Assembly (NCBI RefSeq): GCF_025971925.1
Contig: NZ_JAPDHV010000003.1
Location: 507,558 to 571,557, forward strand
Reading direction: 5' to 3'
Source: Chryseobacterium oryctis
GTDB taxonomy: Bacteria; Bacteroidota; Bacteroidia; Flavobacteriales; Weeksellaceae
Length of the DNA stretch: 64,000 nt
This document shows, piece after piece, positions 1 through 9,123 of the stretch. Made by a program: the position numbers and the translations under genes. The notes beneath the pieces were generated by a model. The model saw nothing but the letters and a program-made list of their open reading frames with translations, had not been told where the DNA came from and searched no databases. Each line of letters starts with the position of its first letter. The first letter of the stretch is position 1.

Positions 1-32
1 TTGACAAAACTTTTTTATAAAACACATTTATT

Positions 33-506
33 ATGAAAAAAATTTTAATTGGACTTTTATTTATCGGAGCTGTTTTGGGAGTAAAAGCACAATACAGCAC
101 TTTAGATCAAATCCTTACCAGACTTGAAGAAAGAAAGGGCATTAATCAAAATTTGACAGACGTAAATATTGACGGTAAAAAGTTTGTTTACATTAAAGAT
201 GAGGCAGACCATACAGAAAGGGATTTTATTGTCATAAAAGGGAATAAAGCTACTTATGTAGAAGTTTTTGATGATAAAGCTACAGGAGAAAGCAGCTCAA
301 ACGTTTTTTCAGGAGACATTATCAGAAATAAAAAAAATATCATTTCCTTACGTGCAGATATGCTGGAAAACAAAAAAGTTCCTATTCCGGTTACTAAAAC
401 TCTGTTATTAACAACGCAAGATGATATTTTGTACCTCATCGATATCAATACAAAAGCCAGATGGATTGATGAAGCCTCATATTCTAAGGTTAAAAAAACA
501 AAATAA
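33..506 (+). CDS. secreted protein of unknown function
   Basis: This 157-residue protein begins with a clear signal peptide (MKK, a hydrophobic run, then VKAQ with probable cleavage after residue 19), so it is exported. The mature part is rich in beta-type segments and charged residues and has no Cys lipobox, no membrane segment and no motif I recognise. Its last third (residues about 115-150) looks like a small beta domain describing a stored value. It lies just upstream of the tyrosine-degradation genes but is separated from them by about 100 bp, so it is probably its own transcription unit. Function unknown. Confidence 0.75.
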   Translation: MKKILIGLLFIGAVLGVKAQYSTLDQILTRLEERKGINQNLTDVNIDGKKFVYIKDEADHTERDFIVIKGNKATYVEVFDDKATGESSSNVFSGDIIRNKKNIISLRADMLENKKVPIPVTKTLLLTTQDDILYLIDINTKARWIDEASYSKVKKTK

Positions 507-607
507 TATAGGAAATCGCTCATTTATTCTATTTAAATGGTAATTCTGATATTAAAAAACTAAAAATTTTTAACGGATTATTTTAATCCAAATTAAATTA
601 TAAACTT

Positions 608-1855
608 ATGAAATCATTTGTAGAATATTCCTCAAATTCGGATTTTTCAATACACAATATTCCATTTGGAGTAGCTGTTTTTAACAAAGAATTTATAGGA
701 TGTTGCACAAGAATCGGCGATCAGGTGGTAGACCTTGCAACGTTATATGACCTTGGTTATTTTGACGATATTGAAGGATTAGACGACAATGTTTTTGAAG
801 CATATACATTAAACGAGTTTATCGAACTTGGAAAACCTGTAACAAATGCTGTTCGCCTAAAAATTCAGGAATTATTGCAGGAAGGTTCAGCTTTATCAAA
901 GGATCAGAAAACTATTGAAGAAGCGTTTTATGATTTAGATAAAATAAAAATGATGATGCCTGTTCATGTTCCAAACTACACAGATTTTTACAGTAGCATT
1001 GAGCACGCAACAAACGTCGGAAAAATGTTCCGCGATCCAGCAAATGCTTTATTGCCAAACTGGAAACATTTACCTGTAGGTTATCACGGAAGAGCCTCAT
1101 CAATTGTAGTTTCCGGAACGGAAATTAATCGCCCGAAAGGTCAAATGAAACCTGCAGATGCAGAAAAACCAGTTTTTGGACCTTGTAAACAATTAGATTT
1201 TGAGCTAGAAATGGCTTTTATCATCAATAAAAATACCGAGATGGGAGAAAGTATTTCTACAAAAGACGCAGAAGATGCCATTTTTGGAATGGTTGTTTTC
1301 AACGATTGGTCTGCGAGAGATATTCAGTCTTGGGAATACGTTCCGCTTGGTCCGTTCTTGGCTAAAAATTTCGGTTCATCTATTTCTCCCTGGGTTGTAA
1401 CTCTTGAGGCTTTAGAACCGTTCAGAACAGCTTCTCCCGTGCAAGATCCTGAAGTTTTGGATTATTTAAAATTTGAAGGAGACAAAAATTATGATATCAA
1501 TCTTGAAGTATATCTAAAACCTGAAAATGGAGAAGACAATCTAATCTCAGAAAGCAACTACAAATTCATGTATTGGAATATGACTCAGCAATTGGCTCAT
1601 CATACAGTAAACGGATGTAATGTAGAAGTTGGTGATATGTATGCAAGTGGAACTATTTCCGGAAGTGACCCAAAATCTTTCGGTTCTATGCTTGAATTAA
1701 CATGGAGAGGACAAAATCCTATTCAGTTAAGCAACGGAGAAGAAAGAAAATTCATCAATGATAATGATACCGTAACTATGAAAGCATGGGCTGAAAAAGA
1801 TGGAATCAGAGTTGGATTTGGTGAGGTAAGTGGTAAAATTATTCCGGCGATTTAA
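608..1855 (+). CDS. fahA: fumarylacetoacetase
   Basis: Fumarylacetoacetate hydrolase, last step of tyrosine/homogentisate breakdown, giving fumarate and acetoacetate in the cytoplasm. At 415 residues it has the full length of the animal-type enzyme. The metal ligands of the family are all present and fall at the same numbers as in the mouse enzyme: Asp126 (in NYTDFYSS), Glu199 and Glu201 (in FELEMAF) and Asp233 (in FNDWSARD); the catalytic His lies in SSIEHATN and the GYHGRASS loop is intact. The stop overlaps the next start by one base (TAATG), so the following flavin reductase-like gene is translationally coupled. Recognition is secure. Confidence 0.96.
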   Translation: MKSFVEYSSNSDFSIHNIPFGVAVFNKEFIGCCTRIGDQVVDLATLYDLGYFDDIEGLDDNVFEAYTLNEFIELGKPVTNAVRLKIQELLQEGSALSKDQKTIEEAFYDLDKIKMMMPVHVPNYTDFYSSIEHATNVGKMFRDPANALLPNWKHLPVGYHGRASSIVVSGTEINRPKGQMKPADAEKPVFGPCKQLDFELEMAFIINKNTEMGESISTKDAEDAIFGMVVFNDWSARDIQSWEYVPLGPFLAKNFGSSISPWVVTLEALEPFRTASPVQDPEVLDYLKFEGDKNYDINLEVYLKPENGEDNLISESNYKFMYWNMTQQLAHHTVNGCNVEVGDMYASGTISGSDPKSFGSMLELTWRGQNPIQLSNGEERKFINDNDTVTMKAWAEKDGIRVGFGEVSGKIIPAI

Positions 1856-2676
1856 TGAAAACAATTACACCATCAGAAATAACTCCTGTACAATTACAGA
1901 CTGTAATGCAAACAGCTATTTCTCCGAGACCAATTGCATTAGCATCTACTGTTGATAAGAATGGAAATTATAATCTATCCCCATTCAGTTTTTTCAATAT
2001 GTTTAGTACAGTTCCTCCGATTTTGGTATTCTCACCATCCAGAAGAGTTCGTGATAATACCACAAAACACACTTTAGAGAATGTACTTGAAGTACCGGAA
2101 GTTGTAATAGGAACAGTAAATTTCCCAATTGTACAACAAATTTCTCTAGCTTCAACAGAATACGAAGGTGGAGTAAACGAATTTATCAAATCTGGTCTCA
2201 CGATGAAAGATTCTGATATAGTGAAGCCTAAATTAATTGAAGAATGTCCTGTAAATTTCGAATGTAAGGTTTTAGAAGTAAAATCTTTAGGTGAAAAGGG
2301 AGGTTCAGGAAATTTGGTTATTTGCGAAGTTCAGAAAATTCATATCAGAGAAGAATATCTCAACGAAGAAGGCAACCTTGACCAGAAAAAGCTAGACATG
2401 GTTGCGCGTTTAGGCTCTAATTGGTATTCAAGAAATAACGAAAACAATCTTTTTGAAGTACCTAAACCACTAGTCACCAAAGGAATTGGATTCGACAGAC
2501 TTCCCGACGAAATAAAACTAAGTAAAATATTTACAGGAAACGACTTAGGAATGCTTGCTAATGTAGAAGAATTACCTGGTGAAAACTTCCATGCTGATGA
2601 AGGAATTCATTTAAATGCTCAAAAACTTTTATTGGAAAATAAAATTGAAGAGGCCTGGAAAATTTTAATTAAATGA
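1855..2676 (+). CDS. flavin reductase family protein (FMN-binding split barrel)
   Basis: A 273-residue soluble protein of the flavin reductase-like family. The N-terminal half (residues about 15-180) carries the split-barrel signature: SPRPIALAST, NLSPFSFFNMFS and PPILVFSPS, which in the family cradle FMN. The C-terminal 80 residues are an extension common in the flavobacterial members. The start overlaps the fahA stop, so the two form an operon; in flavobacteria this gene travels with homogentisate and fumarylacetoacetate genes, which suggests a role in aromatic catabolism, but its substrate is not evident from sequence. Confidence 0.85.
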   Translation: MKTITPSEITPVQLQTVMQTAISPRPIALASTVDKNGNYNLSPFSFFNMFSTVPPILVFSPSRRVRDNTTKHTLENVLEVPEVVIGTVNFPIVQQISLASTEYEGGVNEFIKSGLTMKDSDIVKPKLIEECPVNFECKVLEVKSLGEKGGSGNLVICEVQKIHIREEYLNEEGNLDQKKLDMVARLGSNWYSRNNENNLFEVPKPLVTKGIGFDRLPDEIKLSKIFTGNDLGMLANVEELPGENFHADEGIHLNAQKLLLENKIEEAWKILIK

Positions 2677-3021
2677 ATTGTAATAGCCACGACATAATCT
2701 GACAGTTAGTGGTTAAAAATAATTAGCAGTATCTTAATAACTGCATAGTTAGTGGGATACTGCCCTTTCTTCTTTACGACTTTGTCTAAAAGTTACCCAC
2801 ATTTTTTAGATTTGTAACAACAATAACATTGTTATTTCAAACCTTTGTTAGCCTATAGCCTTATTTTATATACTTCTTTCATATTATTTAAATCCATTAA
2901 CAATTCTTGGAACAGTTGTATTTATATTTTTTGACAAGTAAATACCATCAGTGCAAAAAACATTAAGATAATATTGATATTTTTTCATTAAACGATTTTA
3001 ATTATAAGAAAAAAAATAGTA
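2677..3021. other. intergenic region without a gene
   Basis: This 345-bp stretch separates convergent genes and marks the left edge of the accessory block. I see no credible reading frame. It holds a 15-bp palindrome (AATAAC-ATT-GTTATT, 2822-2836) and an 8-bp inverted pair (GCAGTATC at 2726, GATACTGC at 2756). Base composition is locally less AT-rich around 2690-2800 than its flanks, which could be mobile-element debris, but no ends can be defined. Confidence 0.4.
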
Positions 3022-3801
3022 TTATTGCCTTTTTTCAAATATCAAATATTGTGAATTACATTGTGTAAAGTGAGCATTTTTTATATCTGAATTTTTATAA
3101 TTTTCAATAACTAAACTATCTTTATAGAATATCGCATCTATTTTCCCTAGTTTAATTTTTTGTGCTTCTTTTTTTATTTCACCTTGCATACTTCCTTTAG
3201 AAATGATTTTTCCTTTATCCAATATTTCGTAATTGTTATCATTCAAACGAATTGAAAATCTGCTATTTTCACAAGATATTAATTGGAAAATTTCATTTTT
3301 GGGTAAGTCATTAGAAGCTATTATTGTTTGTTCACATTTCTTATCTTTCGACTTTGAGGGTTTATATTTAGAGGTATTATTTAATGGTTCATTAATAATT
3401 TCAATACATTCTAATTTTTCAGGTGTAGAAGTATTTTTTATAATGGTCGTTGATACTATTTTCTCAATAATAAGAGGTGGAGATTTAGATATATAAATAT
3501 CTTCATAATAATTAGCATTATTACCTATTTCTAAGTTTAAGATAATATTGTCTTTTTCATATAATACTTGAGCATAAATCTCTTCATTAATTAATTTATT
3601 TTTAATAGGTTGAAAGAAATCTATAATTTCACTGTTATTTATGTTCAAGAAATATTTATCTGATATATTAATAATAATTGTATCATGTTTCTGAATAATT
3701 GAATCATTAGTTGATAAACTAAATTTCTTCTTACAGCTGAATAAAGTTAATGAAGCAAGAAGTAGTATAAATTGTAAAATTCTTATATTATAATTTTTCA
3801 T
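3022..3801 (-). CDS. lipoprotein, candidate immunity protein for the muramidase tip
   Basis: A 259-residue protein with a lipoprotein signal (hydrophobic run followed by LTLFSCKKK, lipidated Cys at about residue 23). The mature part has no recognised domain; near the C-terminus an ANFTQC-type segment (HFTQCNSQYLIFEK) holds a second cysteine. Its start lies 14 bp inside the 3' end of the N-acetylmuramidase gene, so the two are translationally coupled. A periplasmic lipoprotein coupled to a cell-wall lytic toxin fits an immunity role, which is inferred from position only. Very AT-rich, unlike the housekeeping genes nearby. Confidence 0.7.
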   Translation of the reverse strand: MKNYNIRILQFILLLASLTLFSCKKKFSLSTNDSIIQKHDTIIINISDKYFLNINNSEIIDFFQPIKNKLINEEIYAQVLYEKDNIILNLEIGNNANYYEDIYISKSPPLIIEKIVSTTIIKNTSTPEKLECIEIINEPLNNTSKYKPSKSKDKKCEQTIIASNDLPKNEIFQLISCENSRFSIRLNDNNYEILDKGKIISKGSMQGEIKKEAQKIKLGKIDAIFYKDSLVIENYKNSDIKNAHFTQCNSQYLIFEKRQ

Positions 3802-4687
3802 ATTGGTTTTTCATTTTTGTATGATATTTATTTATTGCATAATCAGGTCCATTATAAAGTTCTGCTATTTTATTCCAATTTTTTTCTTTCATTGCCTTTA
3901 TCATAGACGCACCTGTGACATCTTTTAAATAAACTTTAAAATAAGCAAAATGTTGTACTTCACACATATTCATAGCTTCCTCCATTTCATTAGGAGAACC
4001 ATATAAATAATTATAATACTTACCCATTACCTGAAATTTACCCCAAGAACAACTTTTTATTGCTGAGTCATTATCAATTTCTTTTGCTTTCTTAAGTTTT
4101 TCAAATTGCTCTTTTTCAGAACCGTATTTTGCATTTTTATCTTTATATGTACCTATATTGTGTACTAAATCAGGTGTGTTTTTTTTCAATTTGTCTAGCT
4201 CTTCTTGAGTTTTTATTTTTTTCAAAAAACGATACATATAATGTCTTTCATAAAGGATTTTTGCTTTTTGTTCGCCATTTACAGTTAGAAAGGATTTTCT
4301 TCCTCCTGACTCAACAATTGCAACAGCTTTAAAAACTTTTGCTTCGACTCCAATGTCTTTAGCCAAACTTTCAAAATGCTTGTCTGTAACAGCATTTCCT
4401 TTTCCATTACAAGCTGTATCAACTATACCTTGTAAATAACAATAACATTTACCTTTCGGTTTATCTTCTTCCTTTTTTGTTGGTTTCGGCGGGGCTGCTA
4501 CCTGCGCTGGCGACTTCGCATTTTCAGGTTTTTTGGCTTCAGCTTTGATGTCTACATTTATGGTTTGAGATTGTGCGGTTTTGTTGAGATAGATAACTTC
4601 GGCAAAGATTTCTTGGTGATTTCCTGTCCAATATTCTCCACTGTCTGGTTTTTGGGGATTGTTTCCTATTTCACCAATTTTCTGCAT
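3788..4687 (-). CDS. N-acetylmuramidase toxin tip with truncated carrier region
   Basis: The 299-residue frame has three parts. Residues 1-50 resemble the end of the carrier domain of the 776-aa effector at 6771-9101 (an ..EYWTGNHQEIFAEVIY.. strand matching GQYHEFYVTASYDG there), 50-78 is a Pro/Lys linker, and a CYC motif stands at 81-83. Residues about 100-299 match the N-acetylmuramidase (DUF3380) family: LAKDIGV, AVAIVESGG with catalytic-type Glu126, ILYERHYMYRFL and SWGKFQVMG. It would cut peptidoglycan glycan strands. There is no signal peptide. The frame is open upstream to a stop at 4745-4747, so the true 5' end is missing or shifted; I read it as a displaced toxin end of a once longer protein. 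The next gene overlaps it by 14 bp. Confidence 0.75.
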   Translation of the reverse strand: MQKIGEIGNNPQKPDSGEYWTGNHQEIFAEVIYLNKTAQSQTINVDIKAEAKKPENAKSPAQVAAPPKPTKKEEDKPKGKCYCYLQGIVDTACNGKGNAVTDKHFESLAKDIGVEAKVFKAVAIVESGGRKSFLTVNGEQKAKILYERHYMYRFLKKIKTQEELDKLKKNTPDLVHNIGTYKDKNAKYGSEKEQFEKLKKAKEIDNDSAIKSCSWGKFQVMGKYYNYLYGSPNEMEEAMNMCEVQHFAYFKVYLKDVTGASMIKAMKEKNWNKIAELYNGPDYAINKYHTKMKNQYEKL

Positions 4688-4744
4688 TCCATCGGTTAAG
4701 GTAATGTTTAATACTTCTCCATCATCTTTTGTAAAAATATGGTT

Positions 4745-4867
4745 TTAACCTCCGTGCCATCTTCTATTATATACTGTACCATCAACACATGCATAAATGT
4801 TTTTTCCTTTAGTTGCAAATAGATCCAAGCCTACATGATCAGAACCATTTCTTGTTTGTCCAAATAA
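4745..4867 (-). pseudogene. M23 peptidase fragment (decayed effector)
   Basis: The minus strand reads, in the same frame as the downstream muramidase gene, GLFGQTRNGSDHVGLDLF then ATKGKNIYACVDGTVYN and RRWHGG before a TAA at 4747-4745. HVGLDLFA followed by IYACVDGTVY is the first zinc-ligand strand of an M23 (lysostaphin-type) peptidase, close in style to HGGFDFFA..VYSCLKGNIYE in the intact effector at 6771-9101. No start and no second half (HxH) are present, so this is a remnant about 40 codons long. Confidence 0.7.
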
Positions 4868-4970
4868 TCCCTAATTCTTCAGCTACCGAGAAAACATTAC
4901 CTCGTTATTCACCTAAAGATACTGCTTGATTCTTAAACTCTAAACTGTAATTTTTTCTGATCTTTTTCAT
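4868..4970 (-). mobile_element. remnant of an IS3-family transposase orfA
   Basis: From an ATG at 4970 the minus strand reads MKKIRKNYSLEFKNQAVSLGE, an in-frame stop, then RGNVFSVAEELGI. This is the beginning of the helix-turn-helix OrfA of IS3-type elements (basic start, ..EFK..AV.L....GNV..V..EL.I). The frame then runs straight into the M23 remnant. Only about 35 codons remain, with a nonsense codon, and I cannot see terminal inverted repeats or orfB. Confidence 0.65.
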
Positions 4971-5049
4971 ACTCTTAAAGGTAAAGAGTATAAGAATTGT
5001 GTCCTAACAAAGTTAGAATCTCCAATATTTTTTTTCGATTTTTTATAAT

Positions 5050-5829
5050 CTATTTTATTAAATCAATTACATTATTATTAATCATTCTATTATAATCTCC
5101 TTCAAAAAGACCATTTTCATATTTTTTATAATAATTAATATTCTCGGTCGAAAATTCATAAATTAAATTATCTCCTTTTTCGTAATATTTTCCATCAAAA
5201 TAGTTAGGATAGTTTTTATAATCAGAATCATTTTTGATGACATATTTATTGGGTATTTCAACAAGAATATTTCCGTTAGATTCATATAAATTTAGTATTT
5301 CAGAGTAACTTATACTAGATTCTTCATATTCAGGTTTCCAGTACATAGCTCTTTGCCCTAAAGGGTATAATATTTTATTTTTATACATGTAAAGTTTCCA
5401 ACCAAAATGATTTTCACCATTTATTGGAAAAAAAAATATATAATCTTTAAGGGTTGCTGATTTGAAAATTATAGGGGATGATGTTTCTAAATCTTCATTA
5501 TTAATTTTTCTGATTATGGCTTTATCAATATCTTTAAAAGTAAATGAAATAAGTTCATACCTATTTTTATCATTTCCCTCAAAAATTGTATTTGAGACTT
5601 TAAAATTTTCACAATTTAAATTATAATTTGGAATATCTTGAATTTCCTGTATACAATTTATTTTTGATAATTTAATTGGAGCTTTTACAGCATATCGCCT
5701 ATTTGAAATTCTATTATCTACTGAGGTTTTACCTATTTCTATACTCTTTTTTTCTTCTTTATTCTGTCCTTGGCAGAAAATAAAAGAATAGCTGAAAAGT
5801 AATAATAGTATTATATTTAAGTTTTTCAT
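5050..5829 (-). CDS. secreted protein, candidate immunity protein
   Basis: A 259-residue protein with an N-terminal export signal (MKNLNIILLLLFSYSFIFCQGQ); the Cys at about residue 19 could be lipidated but the preceding FIF is a poor lipobox. The rest has no recognised domain; it is rich in Asn, Tyr and Lys. The start shares one base with the stop of the upstream lipoprotein gene (TAATG), so it is the last gene of the set starting at 11024. Position after a cell-wall-degrading effector suggests a second protector, by inference only. High AT content matches the other cargo genes. Confidence 0.65.
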   Translation of the reverse strand: MKNLNIILLLLFSYSFIFCQGQNKEEKKSIEIGKTSVDNRISNRRYAVKAPIKLSKINCIQEIQDIPNYNLNCENFKVSNTIFEGNDKNRYELISFTFKDIDKAIIRKINNEDLETSSPIIFKSATLKDYIFFFPINGENHFGWKLYMYKNKILYPLGQRAMYWKPEYEESSISYSEILNLYESNGNILVEIPNKYVIKNDSDYKNYPNYFDGKYYEKGDNLIYEFSTENINYYKKYENGLFEGDYNRMINNNVIDLIK

Positions 5830-6761
5830 TACTCTTTTTTAAGTTCTTGCCAATCTTTGTTTATAAATCTTTTACTTTTGATGTAATACTTACTGTTCTC
5901 AAATTTTATATAAAAGTCATCTCTGTCATCTTGGTCACATTTTCCTCTTGCATGGATAATATTTCCATCTTTTTTTAAATTATAATCTCCTTCACACCAA
6001 TAATCTTCGGAATGTTTTGCTCCAATACTTAAAATAGCAGAGTTATCACTACTAATATTTATATAATAACTTAAATTAAATTCTTCATTATTAAAATCAC
6101 TAATTGCTTTAGTTGTAATTTCATAATCCCCTTTCCATTTTACTTTCTCGAATAAATTTTTATTTTCATCCTTTTTATCAATGAAGCTCTTTGAAAAGTC
6201 TTTAATACCAAATTTAAATGTATTTTCAAGGTCTAAATTTTCTTCTGATAATAACTCAATAGGAATAGGACAATTAATTATTTTTGTATCAATAGGAATA
6301 GATTTTACTTTAATATTTTTATCTAGTTCAAAATTTTTGATTATCTTGAAGTAAGAATTGTTTTCGTTATAATTACCGACTGAAAGTCCTTTTCTATTGT
6401 TTGAAAAAATAACATTTAAAGAATAAATTTCATTTTCTTTTACTTGTAATGTATCACGTAAAAAATTGTTTTTATCAAAAAATAAAAGATAATATTTTTT
6501 ATTTCCTGATCTTTCATGGACAACAATGTCCTTAACGTTGTAGTCAGGAAATGATGTTCCAACATAGTCTGGTTCAAAATATGTTGCATCCTGTATGTGA
6601 AAAAGATCATTCAATGTTTTTGAATGATAAAATTCCTCATTTACAATTTCTTTATCAATTTCTAATTTTTTATCAATTAATCCTTGAGATTGATATTTAC
6701 AACTAATTAATAAAAATAAAATAGTGTGTAGAAATAATATTTTTTTTATTTGTTTGCTCAT
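5829..6761 (-). CDS. lipoprotein, candidate immunity protein for the M23 effector
   Basis: The 310-residue protein starts with a basic N-terminus, a hydrophobic run and a good lipobox (LLISC, lipidated Cys at about residue 21), so it should be anchored facing the periplasm. Residues about 200-300 form a compact beta domain (KWKGDYEIT, SAILSIGAKH, HARGKCDQDD, YYIKS) with two cysteines; the first 200 residues have no match I recognise. It begins 9 bp after the stop of the lysozyme/M23 effector and overlaps the next gene by one base. The coupling and location fit an immunity lipoprotein. Confidence 0.7.
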   Translation of the reverse strand: MSKQIKKILFLHTILFLLISCKYQSQGLIDKKLEIDKEIVNEEFYHSKTLNDLFHIQDATYFEPDYVGTSFPDYNVKDIVVHERSGNKKYYLLFFDKNNFLRDTLQVKENEIYSLNVIFSNNRKGLSVGNYNENNSYFKIIKNFELDKNIKVKSIPIDTKIINCPIPIELLSEENLDLENTFKFGIKDFSKSFIDKKDENKNLFEKVKWKGDYEITTKAISDFNNEEFNLSYYINISSDNSAILSIGAKHSEDYWCEGDYNLKKDGNIIHARGKCDQDDRDDFYIKFENSKYYIKSKRFINKDWQELKKE

Positions 6762-6770
6762 AATTGAAAT

Positions 6771-9101
6771 CTATTTTTTAAAATAATGTGGTTTTTTAGC
6801 TGCTTCATCTTGATCTTTTGTGTCATAAGAATTTAGTTTTACAAACCTTGCTGGATTAGTTCTATATTGTCGTCCTTCAGTAAATGGATCAAGAACAGTT
6901 GCTATTTCCATATGTAAGTGAGGAGCTCTTCCCCCACTTGCTATAGAACCACTAACCCCAGCGTAACCTAAAACCGTTCCAGCCTCAACTTCTCTTTTGT
7001 TTCTAGCATCATTTTCTGTAAAAGATACACTGTCAAGATGCATATAAATTAGATATACATTATCACTTTCTTTTATGTCCCTTCCTTTCCATTCATCCGC
7101 ATATTGCAATTTATAATTAACTTTTTTTTCTTGTTCTAAAAGATCTTTTACATTTTGAATTTTTATTCTTACAATCCATCCTGCATTTGCAGAATATCTA
7201 ACTTCGTATATATTTCCTTTTAAGCATGAGTAAACTTTGTCTTTGCCTGGAATTGCAAAAAAATCAAATCCTCCATGATACTTTTTTTCACCTTTCTTAG
7301 TTCTTCTACACTCTCCATATGTTCCACTAGAAGGTTTTATATTTCCATCAAAGTTATATTTTGTTAACCTTGGATTTTCAACTGGATTATGCCATTTATT
7401 ATTTTCTTTTTCTTCAGTCTTTTTTTCATCTAGGATATTGCAAGTGTAATTTTTAACTAAAAATTCCTTTCCCTCTTTCAAACTTTCATGAAGTCTTTCT
7501 AAAATTTCAGATCGTTGAATTTTATTATCTGATTTGTAAATACCTGTACTTTTAGTATCAACACTTTGATTTGCATTATAATTTTTTGTATTTGTTTTTT
7601 CTTTATCAGTTTTAGGGTTGTCATATTTTTGATATAAAACATAGTCATCTGATTTCCCAACTCCAATTGGTGCAAATACTTTCAAATAAATATCTTCTGG
7701 TGATTTAATATTATTTTTTGATGGTTCAAAATATTTTTTAACCTTATCTAATTGTTTAATCTCACCCATTTTTGCATAGCTTAATTTTAATTTGTTAAGT
7801 TCATCAAATCTCTCTTCAATGGATAAATTTGGATTACTTTTATATTCATTCAAATTGTTTTGTAAAGCATCTTGAGTAAACTGTATTAGACCTACTGCAC
7901 GTGAAGATTTTCTATTTCCATCTTTCCAAAAGTCTTGTATGGTCATTTCATTCGGATTTTTATATGACCTCCATCCTTCCAGTTGTTGGGCTTTAAAACT
8001 CCCTCTAGTTTCAACAGCCATCACTGCCATTAATCCATTAGCCATCTCCATTTTTCTACTTTCTCCCCAAAGTTCAGCACAAATTTGTACAACCTTCTTT
8101 CTGAACTCACAGCTTACTTTTCCACCCCAAACTAAATCTTTATATTGTTCTTTACATATACATGTTGTAGTCGTTTTTTGTGCAGGAACGCTTTTCACCA
8201 TCGCCGGACTTTTCGTTTTCTCAGGCGTTTCAAAAGCACCTACAACAGCATCTATCACAAAGTTGATGGATTTTGCTACCAAGCTTTCGTCCTTTTTGGG
8301 AGACGGAGCAGGTTTTGATGTTTGAGCAGGTTTTGTTGGAGTAGAAGTTGACTTAGGTTTAGGTTGTTCTTTTTTGTAATCTGGGTTTATGACATCTACA
8401 TTCGTTTGGTTGGCATTTAATATTTTGCCATCATAACTTGCTGTTACATAAAACTCATGATATTGCCCTTCGTCTTTGTCGCCTTTCATCATCATTTTGT
8501 TGGCTACTTGCCTCAATACTTTTTGGTCTGCTGCTAACGAAATTACTGCTTCGGCGATGCCGTCTATATTTACTCTTGCAGGATAGGCTTTGTTGTGACG
8601 GTTGTTTTTATTAATCTCAGCATTATGTCCACCTTTGGGTGCATCATCTTCCCATAAATGAAAATTGATGGTTTTATTGAACATTCCTACACAATACGCT
8701 CTTGCAATTAATCGGTCGGTATAACTCGCTTTGTTCACGTCTCTTGCTCCACGATTAAATAAAACCACTTGGGTAATCTTGGGTTCTTTGCTGGATTTGG
8801 GTACTACAATGAGTTCTCCCATTTTATGGATTTCATTCTTCTGCGTGAGAATATTTTTGGTTTCTTTATAGGCTTCTATCACAAATTGTTCACCTATCAC
8901 TGCTTCACCAAATTTAAAAGGTGTAGATAATCCTGTTTTTTGTGGTTCTTTAGTAATATCTTTCCAGGTTCCTTTTACTTTCTTTTTTATGCGCCATTTG
9001 TATTTTGGGGCTGTATTTGAAAAAGTCAATCCTAAACTAGAATCAACCAATGTGTAATATTCGTCTTTGCCAACGATGGGATTTGGGTTTCCGTTAATCA
9101 T
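6771..9101 (-). CDS. T6SS-type effector: carrier, lysozyme-like and M23 peptidase domains
   Basis: A 776-residue modular protein without signal peptide. Residues 1-245 are a beta-rich carrier part (AKYKWRIKKK, VVLFNRGARDVNKASY, HLWEDDAP), followed by a Pro/Lys/Ser linker. A CIC motif at about 313-315 marks the start of the enzymatic half: a lysozyme-like domain (..SCEFRKKVVQICAELWGE.., Glu364 in MAVETRGSF, VGLIQFTQDAL), a variable stretch, then an M23 metallopeptidase with the zinc set His609/Asp613 (HGGFDFF), His688 (YMHLDS) and His728/His730 (HLHME). It should attack both glycan strands and peptide cross-links. It follows the PAAR-like gene by 22 bp and precedes two exported candidate immunity proteins. 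The DNA is visibly more AT-rich below about 8150, i.e. in the toxin half. Confidence 0.85.
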   Translation of the reverse strand: MINGNPNPIVGKDEYYTLVDSSLGLTFSNTAPKYKWRIKKKVKGTWKDITKEPQKTGLSTPFKFGEAVIGEQFVIEAYKETKNILTQKNEIHKMGELIVVPKSSKEPKITQVVLFNRGARDVNKASYTDRLIARAYCVGMFNKTINFHLWEDDAPKGGHNAEINKNNRHNKAYPARVNIDGIAEAVISLAADQKVLRQVANKMMMKGDKDEGQYHEFYVTASYDGKILNANQTNVDVINPDYKKEQPKPKSTSTPTKPAQTSKPAPSPKKDESLVAKSINFVIDAVVGAFETPEKTKSPAMVKSVPAQKTTTTCICKEQYKDLVWGGKVSCEFRKKVVQICAELWGESRKMEMANGLMAVMAVETRGSFKAQQLEGWRSYKNPNEMTIQDFWKDGNRKSSRAVGLIQFTQDALQNNLNEYKSNPNLSIEERFDELNKLKLSYAKMGEIKQLDKVKKYFEPSKNNIKSPEDIYLKVFAPIGVGKSDDYVLYQKYDNPKTDKEKTNTKNYNANQSVDTKSTGIYKSDNKIQRSEILERLHESLKEGKEFLVKNYTCNILDEKKTEEKENNKWHNPVENPRLTKYNFDGNIKPSSGTYGECRRTKKGEKKYHGGFDFFAIPGKDKVYSCLKGNIYEVRYSANAGWIVRIKIQNVKDLLEQEKKVNYKLQYADEWKGRDIKESDNVYLIYMHLDSVSFTENDARNKREVEAGTVLGYAGVSGSIASGGRAPHLHMEIATVLDPFTEGRQYRTNPARFVKLNSYDTKDQDEAAKKPHYFKK

Positions 9102-9123
9102 TTTGTGTTTTTTAGTTAAAGGT

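Noticed and set aside
2690..2840. Terminal inverted repeat of an insertion sequence in the gap left of the accessory block
   Set aside because: Only short 6-8 bp inverted pairs are present, and no matching end is found on the other side of the block.
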